NCBI GenBank assembly: GCA_002633005.1
Contig: NMRA01000921.1
Location: 18,539-78,739 of the forward strand
DNA length: 60,201 bases
Origin: Phoronis australis
Taxonomy: Eukaryota; Phoronida; Phoronidae
Reading direction: 5' to 3'
The translations under genes and the position numbers were made by a program. Of the stretch, positions 10,038 through 22,891 are shown in pieces (position 1 is the stretch's first letter; every line of letters begins with the position of its first letter). Below the pieces are notes generated by a model that saw nothing but the letters and a program-made list of their open reading frames with translations, did no database searches and was not told the origin of the DNA.

Positions 10038-12717
10038 CAGTGGCGGATCTACGGGGGGGATCAGGGTGTTTATACCCCCCTCACTCAGTGGGCCAGGACC
10101 CACAAAAAGTAAAAGACAAAGACGTCTCCAGGAAAACAAGAACGACAGCGCCAGCGTGTGTAAACCCCAAGTAAACCAACTTGGAAAAAATTGAGAGGAG
10201 GGGGGGTTCACTCTGAAAATGTGAATTTTTTGCATTGCGACTGCTGTTATGAAAATCAACGCATTTCAAGTCTTCGTGGCTCATCCAGCAAAACGGCGCT
10301 TCCTTCGACAATTCCAGTGAACTGAGTAGCCAAGCATTTAAGATGACTCCACCGCTCAGCTGAAAGAGCAGCCCTATAGCTGACTTCTTTAGGGAACTAG
10401 CTTCTTTACTCAAAGATATGTTTTGATTTAATCAGGGAAATAGTGTGCCGGGTGCCGCAACCCTGATAACGAAGGCGAATCTACTAAAGTTGACGTGCAG
10501 CGTTTTTACCTCATCTGTCATGCCGTGTCATTCCATTGTACCTCACACATTTGTAACTCGAATTTGACTGGTTTATAGTAAAGTTGTCTTGCGCAATATC
10601 ATACAGTGTACATGTATTTTTTTAAAAGAACTCGTTTTCCGAAGAATTGCTATTGTCGCGGCGGCGCACGGTGGCCTGGTCGCGAGTCCGTTTGAAGATG
10701 CACTCTAACAAGCTACGTCTATACAAAGAATGACCAAGGGGGCACTCACATTGACAAAGTGACCACATTCGCGAACAGTGTAGAGTACCAGAAATAGCGG
10801 GGAGGCTGTATTTTCACAGCACTGAAAGTCTTGCGGGACTCGTGCGATGTTCAATAGGCCTCCTAAGGAGCTCTAGTTCTGACCGTCAACACCTACCGTC
10901 TTTCTACCTGCAATAAGCACCAGTGCCGTCTATACTGGAAATTTCCACAAAAAGGCCCACCTGATGAAACGCTCATGCCCATGAGCATTTATTTGATGTT
11001 AGTACTTGGAGTTTAAGCGTTCAGACATTGGGACTTTTATTCAGAAAACTGCAAGATATGCAAATAGGTCCTAGGATATATCGTCTAGGTTTGAAGTAGT
11101 TCAAGATGAACGGATCAAAATTAGTTGCGCATGTACGTCTTTTGCCCGAATGGACTTGGCAACCTCAGGGGGCTTAGTGCCAATTGACATATCGCCAGGA
11201 TTTTGAGTGACGGCTTATCTGACCGTTTAGAAAGCAGCATTATTGACACACCTTTGTTTCCAAACCGCCATTTTACCCGACAAACAAAACGTTGCGGGGT
11301 AAAACTTATTGCTTGTTAGTCGACATTACGCAAGGGGCGGACCCCTGCGAAATGTACCTCAGTTAACCATGGTTAACCATGCTTAACCATGGCTGTACAA
11401 CCATGGTTGACCATGGTTNGATTCTGGTTTGTATTTCCACTTGGCTCTATCTGCTTCATAACCAAAATCTATTTCACGTAGTGCGTATTTAATTTGTACT
11501 CAATACTTGTTTCTTCCACTAGTTAGTACTAGAGAACGGTGCAAAAACCCTTCCAAGACAACCTCTCGCAGCAGTTGACGAGCAGATGTATAAAATACAC
11601 GTATGAGCAACCACTGGGCATTAAAAAGTGTCTAGAGAGAAGTTTTCAATTCAAAATGTTTTGCATAGTACGCTTTAGGTCTCGCGACGGACCAGTCCAG
11701 CTTGATTTGTGTAGATATTCAGTTTCAGTGTACATGTGGTCCCTCGGTGAACTAGTCTTGTGATGTTTTTTATCTAACTGTGCTTTTTAAAACTATTTGT
11801 CTCAGCCAGTAGGCCTAATGTTTGGTCCCGCCGCGACAGATCGACTATTTTTATAGGGATAATAAGCACGGGTGCACTTTTGGTCTCGTAACGGACCAGG
11901 CCAGCCTTTTTGTGTATTCTCAGTGTACATCTGCATGGTCGCTCTGCGAACTCAGTGGTCCTGTATATCTTTTTACCACCATGAATATGTTTTGGTTTCG
12001 TGAAACTGTTTTCAGATGATTTGTTTCCTGACACATTTGTCGTTTTTCAATTGTTGTCAACATGATTCAGCTTAATAAAGTGATACCAGGAAGAGATCTC
12101 TTCCTGGTGATACTTAATTGTTTATTGTCGCATTTTTCAATAGACTATGAGCTGAGAGCACCATCGTTCGCCACTTGTTCTCGTAACGAGACAAAACACA
12201 TGTTTATTTCCGGACTAACAGAACAGGTCTTCGTTCTTAAACAACTTGAGGGTGCTGTTACGCGATCATGTGATATTCCATTTTTACGCCCCGTCGGTGC
12301 TCCTTATGCTCTTGAATATTTGGTAGTTGTCTAAACCCCACACTTTTTCGTATACGACTTTTCGTATGCTAAAAAAGGTGTGTGCAAGCAGATGTTCTAA
12401 CAAAATTTTTGGCTGGTGACGTGACTCATACCCAGATGTGCACAAATATGGTTTCGTGAAACTCATGAGCCTCGTTCATGTGAAGAAATCGAGAAGGGTT
12501 TTAAATTATCTTAAGAAAAACTCAAGAGACATGTTAAGTGCCAGAAACTTACCAGGATGCATAAAATTTCAGTATTTGGCTACAAAAACAAAACATTGTC
12601 TTACACCGGAGGGAGGAAACCCCCTCCCGACCTCCCCCCTCTCGGCGCAACGCGCCTCGGATTCGACCTTTGCGGGAATCCTAAACCCCCCTTACTGAAT
12701 ACGTAGATCCGCCACTG
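10038..12717. mobile_element. Putative non-autonomous hAT-like element
   Basis: The left end is CAGTGGCGGATCTACG. The right end, read on the other strand from 12717, is also CAGTGGCGGATCTACG, a 16-bp perfect terminal inverted repeat of the CAGTGGCGGA type common in hAT transposons. Both ends continue into G-rich sequence. The interior has no transposase frame. Flanking 8-bp target duplications do not match, so the two ends may come from separate insertions or a rearranged copy. A second right end occurs at 14473 because of the 1,580-bp duplication. Confidence 0.55.
11361..11418. repeat. Short palindromic tandem repeat of ttaaccatgg
   Basis: About five units of ttaaccatggt / gttgaccatgg, each containing CCATGG, run up to the unresolved base at 11419. 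It is a local self-complementary repeat. Confidence 0.7.
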
Positions 12718-12999
12718 CAGGATCCATGAAGACGAAGTGCATGCCAAGTGGCGAATTTAAGTGGAAAAGAAATCTTTGTGTCCGACGTTGAATCAACTCT
12801 GTTTTAAAACCCCTTTGTTACAATTATTCTTAACATATTACAATTACGCCGATTTCTGTTAACTAGCGGTGCCCGTAACCTCAGCATAAAACTCGTCGGC
12901 AAATATTTTTTAAATCTAGCGAAGAAATCGAAAATTGGGCGATTTTTGAAAATCATAATATTCCCAGTTCGTTTTCGGAAAGCTATGGTGCCATAGTGT
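11420..12999. repeat. 1,580-bp direct duplication, copy 1
   Basis: This block matches 13176-14755 over exactly 1,580 bp without net length change at roughly 98-99% identity by eye. It contains the right terminal repeat of the hAT-like element plus about 280 bp of flank, so the duplication postdates that insertion. The block is bounded by single unresolved bases at 11419 and 13000. Open frames inside are unconvincing and are repeated in both copies. Confidence 0.95.
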
Positions 13000-13175
13000 N
13001 GATAGGCTAACGTTCCTGGAGAAACACGTATTAAGTTATAATTCTACACACATGGTTTGTACATAATGTCGGTTTGATATGCTTGTGTACAATGAAAACG
13101 AAATAGAAATTATTTTTCATGTGGTCATGCCAAATTTACCCAATACTGTAGAGGGTCTTCGAGCACACACAAACT

Positions 13176-14755
13176 GATTCTGGTTTGTATTTCCACTTGG
13201 CTCTATCTGCTTCATAACCAAAATCTATTTCACGTAGTGCGTATTTAATTTGTACTCAATACTTGTTTCTTCCACTAGTTAGTACTAGAGAACGGTGCGA
13301 AAACCCTTCCAAGACAACCTCTCGCAGCAGTTGACGAGCAGATGTATAAAATACACGTATGAGCAACCACTGGGCATTAAAATGTGTCTAGAGAGAAGTT
13401 TTCAATTCAAAGTTTTTTGCATAGTACGCTTTAGGTCTCGCGACGGACCAGTCCAGCTTGATTTGTGTAGATATTCAGTTTCAGTGTACATGTGGTCCCT
13501 CGGTGAACTAGTCTTGTGATGTTTTTTATCAAACTGTGCTTTTTAAAACTATTTGTCTCAGCCAGTAGGCCTAATGTTTGGTCCCGCCGCGACAGATCGA
13601 CTACTTTTATAGGGATAATAAGCACGGGTGCACTTTTGGTCTCGTAACGGACCAGGCCAGCCTTTTTGTGTTTTCTCAGTGTACATCTGCATGGTCGCTC
13701 TGCAAACTCAGTGGTCCTGTATATCTTTTCACCACCATGAACATGTTTTGGTTTCGTGAAACTGTTTTCAGATGATTTGTTTCCTGACACATTTGTCATT
13801 TTTCAATTGTTGTCAACATGATTCAGCTAAATAAAGTGATACCACGAAGAGATCTCTTCCTGGTGATACTTAATTGTTTATTGTCGCTTTTTTCAATAGA
13901 CTATGAGCTGAGAGCACCATCGTTCGCCACTTGTTCTCGTAACGAGACAAAACACATGTTTATTTCCGGACTAACAGAACATGTCTTCGTTCTTAAACAA
14001 CTTGAGGGTGCTGTTACGCGATCATGTAATATTCCATTTTTACGCCCCGTCGGTGCTCCTTATGCTCTTGAATATTTGGTAGTTGTCTAAACCCCACACT
14101 TTTTCGTATACGACTTTTCGTATGCTAAAAAAGGTGTGTGCAAGCAGATGTTCTAACAAAATTTTTGGCTGGTGACGTGACTCATACCCAGATGTGCACA
14201 AATATGGTTTCGTGAAACTCATGAGCCTCGTTCATGTGAAGAAATCGAGAAGGGTTTTAAATTATCTTAAGAAAAACTCAAGAGACATGTTAAGTGCCAG
14301 AAACTTACCAGGATGCATAAAATTTCAGTATTTGGCTACAAAAACAAAACATTGTCTTACACCGGAGGGAGGAAACCCCCTCCCGACCTCCCCCCTCTCG
14401 GCGCAACGCGCCTCGGATTCGACCTTTGCGGGAATCCTAAACCCCCCTTACTGAATACGTAGATCCGCCACTGCAGGATCCATGAAGACGAAGTGCATGC
14501 CAAGTGGCGAATTTGAGTGGAAAAGAAATCTTTGTGTCCGACGTTGAATCAACTCTGTTTTAAAACCCCTTTGTTACAATTATTCTTAACATATTAGAAT
14601 TACGCCGATTTCTGTTAACTAGCGGTACCCGTAACCTCAGCATAAAACTCGTCGGCAAATATTTTTTAAATCTAGCGAAGAAATCGAAAATTGGGCGATT
14701 TTTGAAAATCATAATATTCCCAGTTCGTTTTCGGAAAGCTATGGTGCCATAGTGT
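13176..14755. repeat. 1,580-bp direct duplication, copy 2
   Basis: Second copy, offset by 1,756 bp. The 175 bp between the copies is not duplicated. After 14755 the sequence continues without ambiguity (tgttgtttcc), whereas copy 1 ends at an N, which suggests this copy is the genuine genomic context. Confidence 0.95.
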
Positions 14756-15767
14756 TGTTTCCATATAGTTTTACATTTGTATTTCAAAGTTTCTACATAA
14801 CAGTGGATGCAACACTTGAATGAATATCAGCATCAACAGCAAATTACAAGAAACCATCTAGAAAAAGACCTAACATTAACATTTCAAGTGAAGCCAACAT
14901 AATGAAAAAACAATAATTACCCGAAAAACTAGCAGAATAATAAGCAAAACACTTACAGTAAACTGTAATAACAATTAACATGTTCATCAAACAAGTAACA
15001 TTTGAACATCATAACAACAAATTACAACACGGATGTGAAAAAACCAGGTTCATGAAAAACAAAAGTTAGTTTCTCAAAGCACTACGTGTTTTCCTCAACA
15101 ATAGAAAGCAATACAGTTTTAGCAAAGGAGTGCTTTACTGTGCGCTTTTGCGAGGTTTGCGGTAATGTAATGCCACAAATCAGATGTAATGTCCAAATGA
15201 CTAACAAGCAAAATAAACAGAGTGAATCTCAAAAACAACACCTTCATCAAACAAAAAAATGAACTAACATTAACAATTAACAATCATCAAAGAAATAATA
15301 AATTGACATTACATAAAAAATATATGAATTTTTTATGTGGAACACAACACGGTTCAACGAAAAATAGACGTTAGGTTCTAAAAACAATAGGTATATAGCT
15401 GAGCACTAGAATAATGCCGTTTTAACATTAAAGTATATCATTGTCTGCCTCCGCTACGGTTGCCCACTATAAATCAGTTGAAAAGCCCAAAGAAGTAACA
15501 AGCAAAAGTCAGTAAAATCTAATAACAATTAATTAATAACAATCAAGTAGCCATTGAAAATCGTCAGGCATGTAAAAATAAAATGTGATTCATGAAAAAC
15601 AAATTTTAAGTTATCAAGTCAACAAGCAATTAGATCACTGCGGAGAATTGAAAAAATAATGTTTTAGCTTTGGAGTTCATTGTTTACTGCCTTTGGGGTG
15701 AAGAAAATCAGCTGGAATGTTCAATATAAAAACTGGCACACCGCTTGTCTTTGATGACTTCAAAGCT
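14756..15767 (-). other. Probable 3' UTR / downstream region of the Ig gene
   Basis: The sequence is very AT-rich with no coding potential and directly follows the TAA stop of the minus-strand Ig gene. I see no unambiguous minus-strand AATAAA signal within the first several hundred bases, so the polyadenylation site is unassigned. Confidence 0.35.
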
Positions 15768-15850
15768 TTAAAAGGCGGTGATCATCACCATCACACCAAA
15801 GGCTGCCCCGAGTAGGATTTTGTTTGGAATATCGTCGCATCCAACCGACA
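15768..15850 (-). CDS. Last coding exon of the Ig gene: GPI-anchor-type hydrophobic tail
   Basis: The acceptor ...cctctttttgcag precedes a phase-1 exon reading SVGCDDIPNK, then ILLGAAFGVMVMITAF, then TAA. A small-residue-rich segment (S, G, C, D), a short polar spacer and about 16 hydrophobic residues running to the stop form the standard GPI-attachment signal. There are no basic or cytoplasmic residues after the hydrophobic run, which argues against an ordinary transmembrane protein. Joined to a preceding exon ending in G, the first codon becomes Val. The acceptor phase matches all upstream exons of the gene. The exact attachment residue cannot be decided from sequence alone (G, C or D of VGCDD are candidates). 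Confidence 0.7.
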
Positions 15851-17045
15851 CTGCAAAAAGAGGTCAGTAGCATGTACACTTATTTTAAGATTTTTAATAA
15901 AATAGCTGAAAACAGAACAACGGTAAACCTCACACTGTAATCAATATTCTTAAAACAACTTCAATCTCGCCAGCCCTCTCAATACGACGCACATTAAAGA
16001 ACAGGGTGGGTTATGTCATCTTCCTAAAAACCCAACTCTGTTTGAGGAAGACATTGAGGTGGTGTTCATGTGAATCACTTGCAGTAAACTGAAATTAATA
16101 CAGGATTATCATAGATGGAAACTTTTTTTGAAGAAAGCCAGGGGTTGAGCAAACTTAGAAGTGATAACGGACTGGAAACTGTCGAACTAACAAGTTGTAA
16201 TGATACTTCAAGTTTGATACAGGACCTGAAACAGGATGAAAGGGACGAAAGGTTTTGGTAGGTTGCAGGTCGGACGTGCCCATTCAGCTGGTACCGAGGT
16301 CTAATGTATTAGGATAGAATGCTTAGTCGGTGCCAGCGTGGGGCTGTGCAAAACGAAGTTCATGTTTTAATGCAAGGTCCTGCTTATATCGAACAGATAT
16401 CATCAATACATTCAACAGACTGAGGAATATAGGATACTGTAAAGTGGGAAAGGCTCCCCTAAATCTGCCTACACATTGTCAACAATGTTAACCCATGAGT
16501 AACGAAGAAGCCAAAACTCGATAGACTCGCTGGTTATTGCCAAGACCTGCTTATCAGAAGTAATACCATTTATTACTCATCCTCTTCATTGCTCACAGTT
16601 GCATAGTTTCTAATGCGTCCAGAAAGACACTGACAATGTATTGTATTCGGCCAAACGTTTGACAAGAGATTAAAACAAAACTGATCAGTCAACCTAACTT
16701 TTGTTCTTCAGAAATGGGGACGTTATAAATAGATCGAAGGGTAAGTTAGTTTTAGTAGATTGTATTTGATGCAACTGTTCCGATATCTATCAGTTTAGTT
16801 TGGATACATCACAGATTCAAGTTAATTTATATGACAATTTAGGAAGCATCAGAGTAATTTATTTTATAGCCAAGTTTCCATTCTGAGTTATCTGAAGTCA
16901 ATAAATGTGAATGAATTGTGCTTCTTTAAATTGTCCAATGACATACACAATTGTAATTTGAAAAGTATATTTTGGGAATTTGCTAAGATTAGATTAATTG
17001 GAAGCAACATGAAGTCAGGTTACTGCCCACAGCCACAACTGTAAA
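15851..17045 (-). other. Intron of the Ig gene, nothing recognised
   Basis: Unique-looking AT-rich intron sequence between the last exon and the DR1-bearing repeat. No exon-like segment with splice sites and an open frame was found on either strand. Confidence 0.4.
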
Positions 17046-18200
17046 CTAGTAAGATCATTGTCACAGCATGACAATAATGGACAATGCCTACATGTATGTG
17101 TATTAAAGAAATTGTTATGGGAAGTTACTGACAGCAACCCCTTTAACAATTTGAAAAGGAATTCTTTAAAATCGGATGAGGAAATAATTGTAAACTCGAC
17201 AAAAAGTGTGATTAGTGCTAAGAATCACAGAATGTTTTACTTTAAGCACTTTAGAATACAACATGAATGAATTGGTCAAACTTTCAGAAGAAAAATGCAC
17301 CTAATGACCCCATGGGTGCACCAAATGACCTGATAATTTTGAATTCAAACTCAATCACATTTACTAAAAATATATGTAATTTTAAAGTCTCTAGCTCAAA
17401 ATTTTAGTTTGCACTCAATGACCTTCGACCTATTTTTCTGATTGGTTAGGCCTATTGCATAGTAAAGTAGAACGTTCGATTGGCATGGTGACTTACACCA
17501 GTGTCCTGAACCTGAAAAGAATTCCTTGAAAAATGTAGGGGATATAACATTTTGATCATTAGATGACCTTTGCACTAATTGACCCTATATGGTGCATTCT
17601 AAGCGTCTAGGGGAATCATTGTAAAGGCCGAGAAAAGCGTGTTTAATGCAGAGAATCACAGTTGTCTAACAGTTGACACATCAGAATACTTGGTGAATGA
17701 AAAGGTCAAATTTTCAGAACAAAAATGCACCTAATGACCCCATGTTTGCACTAAATGACCTGAAACTTTGAATTACACTGTACAGTACCTGTGCTTATCA
17801 GACCTGTAAATTTGAAGTGTTTAGGTCAAAATCTTAGTTTGCACCTAATGACCTTTGACCAGTTTAACCTTATTGGATGACTCAATTACTTAGAAAAGTA
17901 ATTTCTTAATTTGCCTTATTGACTTATACATCTGTACCAAATTTGAAAAGAATAGCTTTTAAAATAAAGAAGGAGTAGCATTTTGACCTTTGCATCAAAT
18001 GACCTCTTCCGGTGCAATATGGAATATGATTATATAATGAATCAAAATTTATGTACTGTCAAAAATGATATGCTGAATTTAAATAACGTAGCTGCACCAA
18101 GTTTGGAGTTATTAAGCCTCTAAGTTTATCGGAAGAAGAATAAGAATAAGAAGAATGAGAATTAGAAGAATAAGAAGAATAAGAATGAGAATAAAATTGA
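17046..18200. repeat. Interspersed repeat family R2 with DR1 motifs, copy 1
   Basis: About 1.15 kb shared with 45020-45925 and, for its first part, with 42885-43150. It contains two internal repeats with a period of about 430 bp, each marked by aaaaatgcacctaatgaccc (17289 and 17724). Each internal repeat also carries a TGACCTTNGACC site (17419-17431 and 17849-17861), which resembles a DR1 nuclear-receptor element. The family ends in an aagaat-rich purine tract (18129-18195), as the second copy does. No protein is encoded, so it is probably a non-autonomous transposon. Confidence 0.75.
18129..18195. repeat. Purine-rich (aagaat)n simple repeat
   Basis: Imperfect units of aagaat, agaatgag and aagaataag. 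It terminates repeat copy 1 and has a shorter counterpart at 45893-45925, so it may be the tail of the mobile element. Open frames across it are low complexity. Confidence 0.85.
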
Positions 18201-20353
18201 AGAAAACCCAGGAACAACAATACTCTGCACTTGCACGCGAAGAGTACATACGCAAAGGTGAACCTGCACCTGTACACTCTGAAGTGCATGTAATCTGAAT
18301 GCTTATCATTTCTGACTTAAGGTTTTCAATTTCCTTATGATAGTTCCATGGCAAAAATGGTGGACACGAAGCCAAATGTCATTTTAAAGGACCAAACCGC
18401 TATTGTAGGGAATGCGCACAACCAGACTGTGGCAGTACGACGCCCGTGAATGGTTGCCGCAGTGCACCGTTATTTTAATTAATATCTTATATCAATCCAA
18501 ATTATCTTACACAATTCATTAATTTCAACCATATTTTATTGATATCATATATAAACAAGAATAACCTGATCCACCACTACTTAATTCATAATTGACATCA
18601 ATCGTATTTATGTCTGGCATAAGTCAGCAAATGAAAATCATTGACACATTCATTGCTTTATTTGAATAGCCCACATTATGTACACTGTTAATGCTTTCAA
18701 TGTTAACGCTCTTCTACCTTCGCCTAAATTAAACATTGTTAACGGCATAAAAGCACTATAAACAGCATAAATGAACTGTTTAATGCAATAAATTAACCGT
18801 TAATGGTGTTAATCAATTATTTATGAGTAAATAACTTTTAACTGCATAAATTAATTATTTGCAGAGCAAATTTATGGTGGGACAAATGAGTGAAAATGGT
18901 AGGCACGTAAATTAACTTCAAGCTAATGTCATTAAAAATACATTTGTGACGCAAGTAATCAACTCATGATGCAAAGAATGACATTCAGCTTCAAGAATTG
19001 ATGCGTTAGTAGTTAATTTTCGACGTTATAAGTTAATTTGTGCCGCAAATAATTGATATAGGTGTGAAAGTGCAAATAAAGAATTCGTCCAATGAAAAGT
19101 TAATTGACGGTGTTTATGAGAATTAATTTTTGCACAATTTATGTGGCCAACGATATTCTTCAACTCTCTCACATTTGTCCAAAGCCTCATTTCTGCAACA
19201 CCGAGTGCATGGCAAACATTTCTGAGTCAGTTATCATCTTCAATGGGTCACCAATAATGTCAATAATGTTTTATGGTTACAACCAAGGCTGATAGGCAGA
19301 TTTGTCAAGCAAACCAGGGCTTAAGTGTAGCCACAACATCTAAGCATTGACTCATTTTCATGACGTGCATTTTATACTGGTCAAAAGTTCAAACCGTCAA
19401 AATTACACAATCATGTTTTGTAGTGATATGCTGTCACGAGTGAAGCATTTTAAAAACAACATTAAACTTTCATTGATACGTTGCCATCATTCTATTTCAT
19501 GTTAAGTTACCTGTTCTTATTCAAAAGCATACATGAGGGGACTGACAATATAATTTAAGCTGGTAAAACAGCAAAATGATATCGGGAGATGAAGTCAATC
19601 TCTTTTCAAAACGATTATTCAACTGGACAAAATTTTAAATCAATCTTGATCCTGAAGTTGCCTTAAAAGCAAACAACACATCATACCACGCAAAACTTTC
19701 ACCAATCACTGTTTGGGGTGTGGGGACTGTTGTTAAGCTCATCATTCCTAACTAAGATAATTATTAAAATCTCAAATAGCCATGTTTCTGCGAGGCGCGA
19801 ATGTACTGTGTATGAAAAAGAAGTGAAAGTATGAAATGAGGAAGAATATCTCAAAATTTGAAAATAAAAACCAAAATGAAACATGTTTCTGTGACATAAT
19901 TGATACAGATTATATTGTCATCGCATCGACAAATACAGCAGTTAAGAGAACACATTTTGCACTCAATTCATCAGAGTAAAAACAAATGGAAACACAAGAC
20001 TTAATGTAAATAGACCTTCAGAAGAAATGCTCTTCAGAGAATAAGTCGTTCAGCGGTAGGGCACGATACAATTCCGATTTCCCATTTCCTTAAACCATTT
20101 GCAAAAATATATTAGAAAATTTCATAATAGTCTGAAAACTGTTCTAAAACAACGAGACACGCCTTACACGCATGTCTGTTGTTATCCATAAAAAGACCAC
20201 AGGACAGTTGATCAAGAAACATTGAGTTCGTAAAAGATTTACACTTTGAACAAATCAAATGCATTAATAAGAAAATGATATTAATCGTTCTTGTGAAATT
20301 GCCACATGAGTGAGCACACTTAATTTTTTAACTAGAGCAAAACATGGACGTAC
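18201..20353 (-). other. Intron of the Ig gene with AT-rich periodic segment
   Basis: No exon was found. Between about 18720 and 19100 the motifs ttaatt, gttaatg and taaatt recur every 15-25 bp with no fixed unit. A similar texture is seen at 58310-58620. Confidence 0.4.
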
Positions 20354-20389
20354 CTCCACCTTCTCCATTTCCAATTGGTTTAACGGTAT
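20354..20389 (-). CDS. 36-bp phase-1 microexon encoding TVKPIGNGEGG
   Basis: The acceptor ...ggtttacag and donor GTACGT bound exactly 36 bp. Read in phase 1 after a preceding G, the residues are D-T-V-K-P-I-G-N-G-E-G-G. It is a paralogue of the microexons at 22856, 23733, 23960 and 27147. The Ser of the SGEG motif is Asn here, so the glycosaminoglycan site is lost. The surrounding intron is homologous to that around the other copies, which shows that exon and intron were duplicated together. Confidence 0.75.
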
Positions 20390-20519
20390 CTGTAAACCAT
20401 AATTTAGCTTTACATTAAATGTTCTTGTAAAAGTGGAGTCTCCACACAAATGGAAACACAAGAGCAACGCAGAGCGTTGAAATGCGCCCACAATTGCACC
20501 GCATACGGTATCCTTCTAG

Positions 20520-22412
20520 GGTTGTTTATTGGACCATAAAGTGGCCAGTAGAGGGCATATATGTAGTATGTTGTACTTTGCAAACTGGAAAGGCATGGTC
20601 ATTATCTCCTCAATAGGCTAGGGGCAAAATGTGAGTGATCTTCATAATACAAGCACATCCTATACATCAGTTGCTTAAAGCACCACCGAAACATAGAACT
20701 AAAAACAAATTTACCAACATACGAGATTAGCACAGCATTAGAATGCCAGAAACAAATTTCTACTTGGAAGTTTTCCTACATAGTCACGAAGTAACACAAA
20801 GTATACACCTGAAGACCTATGAAAATACAGAGGTCAATGTAAAATACTTAAATTGCCACTAGAGGCATACCGGTAGTCAGAATCATCCTAAAGTCGTCAT
20901 CGTCCGTTGTCAACATCACATAAATACAATTGCTAAATTTAGTAAAGATCCTGCAAACGGTTTGGGAGATACAGCCATGGGCGCAAAAAAAACTGCCACT
21001 AGGAGGCGCCACAGTGATCAAAGTCATCGGAAATTCAGCGTCAACCGTCCTCTTCATAGTAAGAACATACATGCCAATTTTCACAATCATACTTATAGCG
21101 GTTTGGTTGATAGAGGGGTGGACGCCAAAAAACAGACTCAAAAACGGTAAAAATGGCTACTGGGTGTCGCAAACTAGGTCAAATCCATCCGAAAACAAGA
21201 GGATAGCGTCATCCCACAATTAGGTGCCTACATACCAAATTTCATGAAAATCCGTTAAGGACTTATGAAGATACAGAGGTAAACGTAAAAAAATAAAATT
21301 GCCACTAGGGGGCACACTGGTAGGCGGATCCGTCCAAAAGTCATCGGCTGATAACATAATATAATTACACTTATTAAATTTTCTAAAGATCCTGCGTACA
21401 GTTTAGGAGATACATCCATAGGCGCAAAAACAAAACAAAACTGCCACTAGGAGGTGCCACAGTGGTCGAAATCGTCTGAAAATCATCGTCAACCGTCCTC
21501 TACATAGCAAGCATATACATGCCAATTTTCACAATCATCCTTCGAGCGGTTTGGTTGATAGAGGGGTGGACGCACAAAACAGGCTCGAAAACACTAAAAA
21601 ATGGCCACTAGGTGGCGCAAACTATGTCGAATCCATCTGAAAACGGGAGGATAGCGTCATCTCACTAATAGGTGCCGACATACCAAATTTCATGAAAATC
21701 CGTTCAGGACTTTTGAAGATACAAAGGTAAGCGTAAAAAAATTAAAATTGCCACTAGGGGGCACACCGGTAGTCGGATCCGTCCAAAAGTCGTCATCTTC
21801 TGTTGTTAACATCATATAAATATACTTACACAATTTCGTAACGATCCTGCGAACGGTTTAGGGGCAGCCATAGGCGCAAAAAAACAAAACTGCCACTAGG
21901 AGGCGCCACAGTGGTCGAAATCGTCGGAAAATCATCGTCAATTGTCGTCTACATTATAAGCATATACATGCCAATTTTCACAATCATCCTTCGAGCGGTT
22001 TTGTTGATAGAGGGGTGGACGCACAAAAACAGACTCGAAAACACTAAGAATGGCCACTAAGTGGCGCAAACTATGTCGAATCCATCTGAAAACGGCAGCA
22101 TAGCGTCACCTCACTAATAGGTGCCTACACACCAAATTTCATGAAAATCCGTTCAGGACTTTAGAAGATACAAAGGTAAGCGTAAAAAACTAAAATTGCC
22201 ACTAGGGGGCACACCGGTAGTCGGATCTGTCCGAAAGTTCGCACATGCTGTCCCATTCATGAATAGAACATACCCGTATGTGCCAAATTTCATGAACGTC
22301 TGTCAAAGGGTTTTGGAGATAAAGCAGCGGACGCTTGACGCCACCCGGACGGACGGAGATGACGGCATAATGCGTCCACATATAAATATGTGGGCGCATA
22401 ACAAGTGACAAA
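20520..22412. repeat. CTCF-motif-bearing repeat family R1, block 1
   Basis: Tandem units of about 440-450 bp. Each contains gccactaggaggcgccac, then 'cggtttggttgatagaggggtggacg', then ggccactaggtggcgcaaac, then tgccactagggggcacaccgg. The block ends in cggacggacggagatgac and the hairpin CCACATATAAATATGTGG (22376-22393). About ten segments match or nearly match the core CCACTAGGKGGC (examples at 20540, 20994, 21302, 21604, 21750, 21892 and 22198). Open frames in the block are repeat-derived. Confidence 0.85.
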
Positions 22413-22855
22413 AAGTTAATGTGCGCCAATGAAACACGGAATTTTAAATCTAGTCTGCTCATAGTTGGTAGAATGAGCATACAGGGTACAGTTGGCACCT
22501 TTCTTGTGTTCAGAAAGACTATGGCACAAAATTCGAGTGGTCATGCCAAGGTGAAACTCACGCCAATCACTATAAATCACATACCCACAGCAAATGGTTT
22601 TCTGGGGTTAAGGTTCTTGATCATGCCAAACTTAATCAGTGAGACTATTCACATACAGGCCCCTGAATGCTGGGATGTCATGCAATAGGAAAGTTTGAAT
22701 ATTATAATACTGGTAGCTTCCTTTTTGCTTTCCCAACATTTCTTACTTCTCACTTGGTGAAAAATTCTTTTAAAAGCGACATGTGGTCAGCCCTCAATTA
22801 TGATCAGTGTTCAGTGATCAAAGTTAATTTTGAGAAAGAGAAAATAATGTCATAC

Positions 22856-22891
22856 CTCCACCTTTTCCATTTTCTGTTGGCTTAACAGTAT
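22856..22891 (-). CDS. 36-bp phase-1 microexon encoding TVKPTENGKGG
   Basis: The acceptor ...gatttccag and donor GTATGA bound 36 bp that read D-T-V-K-P-T-E-N-G-K-G-G in phase 1. The donor is slightly weaker than in the other copies. Asn replaces the motif Ser and Lys replaces Glu, so no glycosaminoglycan site is expected. NGK is not an N-glycosylation sequon. The downstream intron (22715-22855) is homologous to sequence immediately left of the assembly gap at 25241. Confidence 0.75.

Noticed and set aside
11539-14454. Paired open frames of 60-122 codons
   Set aside because: Both members are copies within the 1,580-bp duplication, lie in a non-coding element, and show no protein features.
18059-18375. 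Ser/Tyr- or Ile/Leu-rich open frames
   Set aside because: They are translations of the aagaat simple repeat in two frames.
20848-22498. Several overlapping open frames of 60-100 codons
   Set aside because: They recur in every R1 unit in different frames, have no recognisable domain and follow the repeat period.
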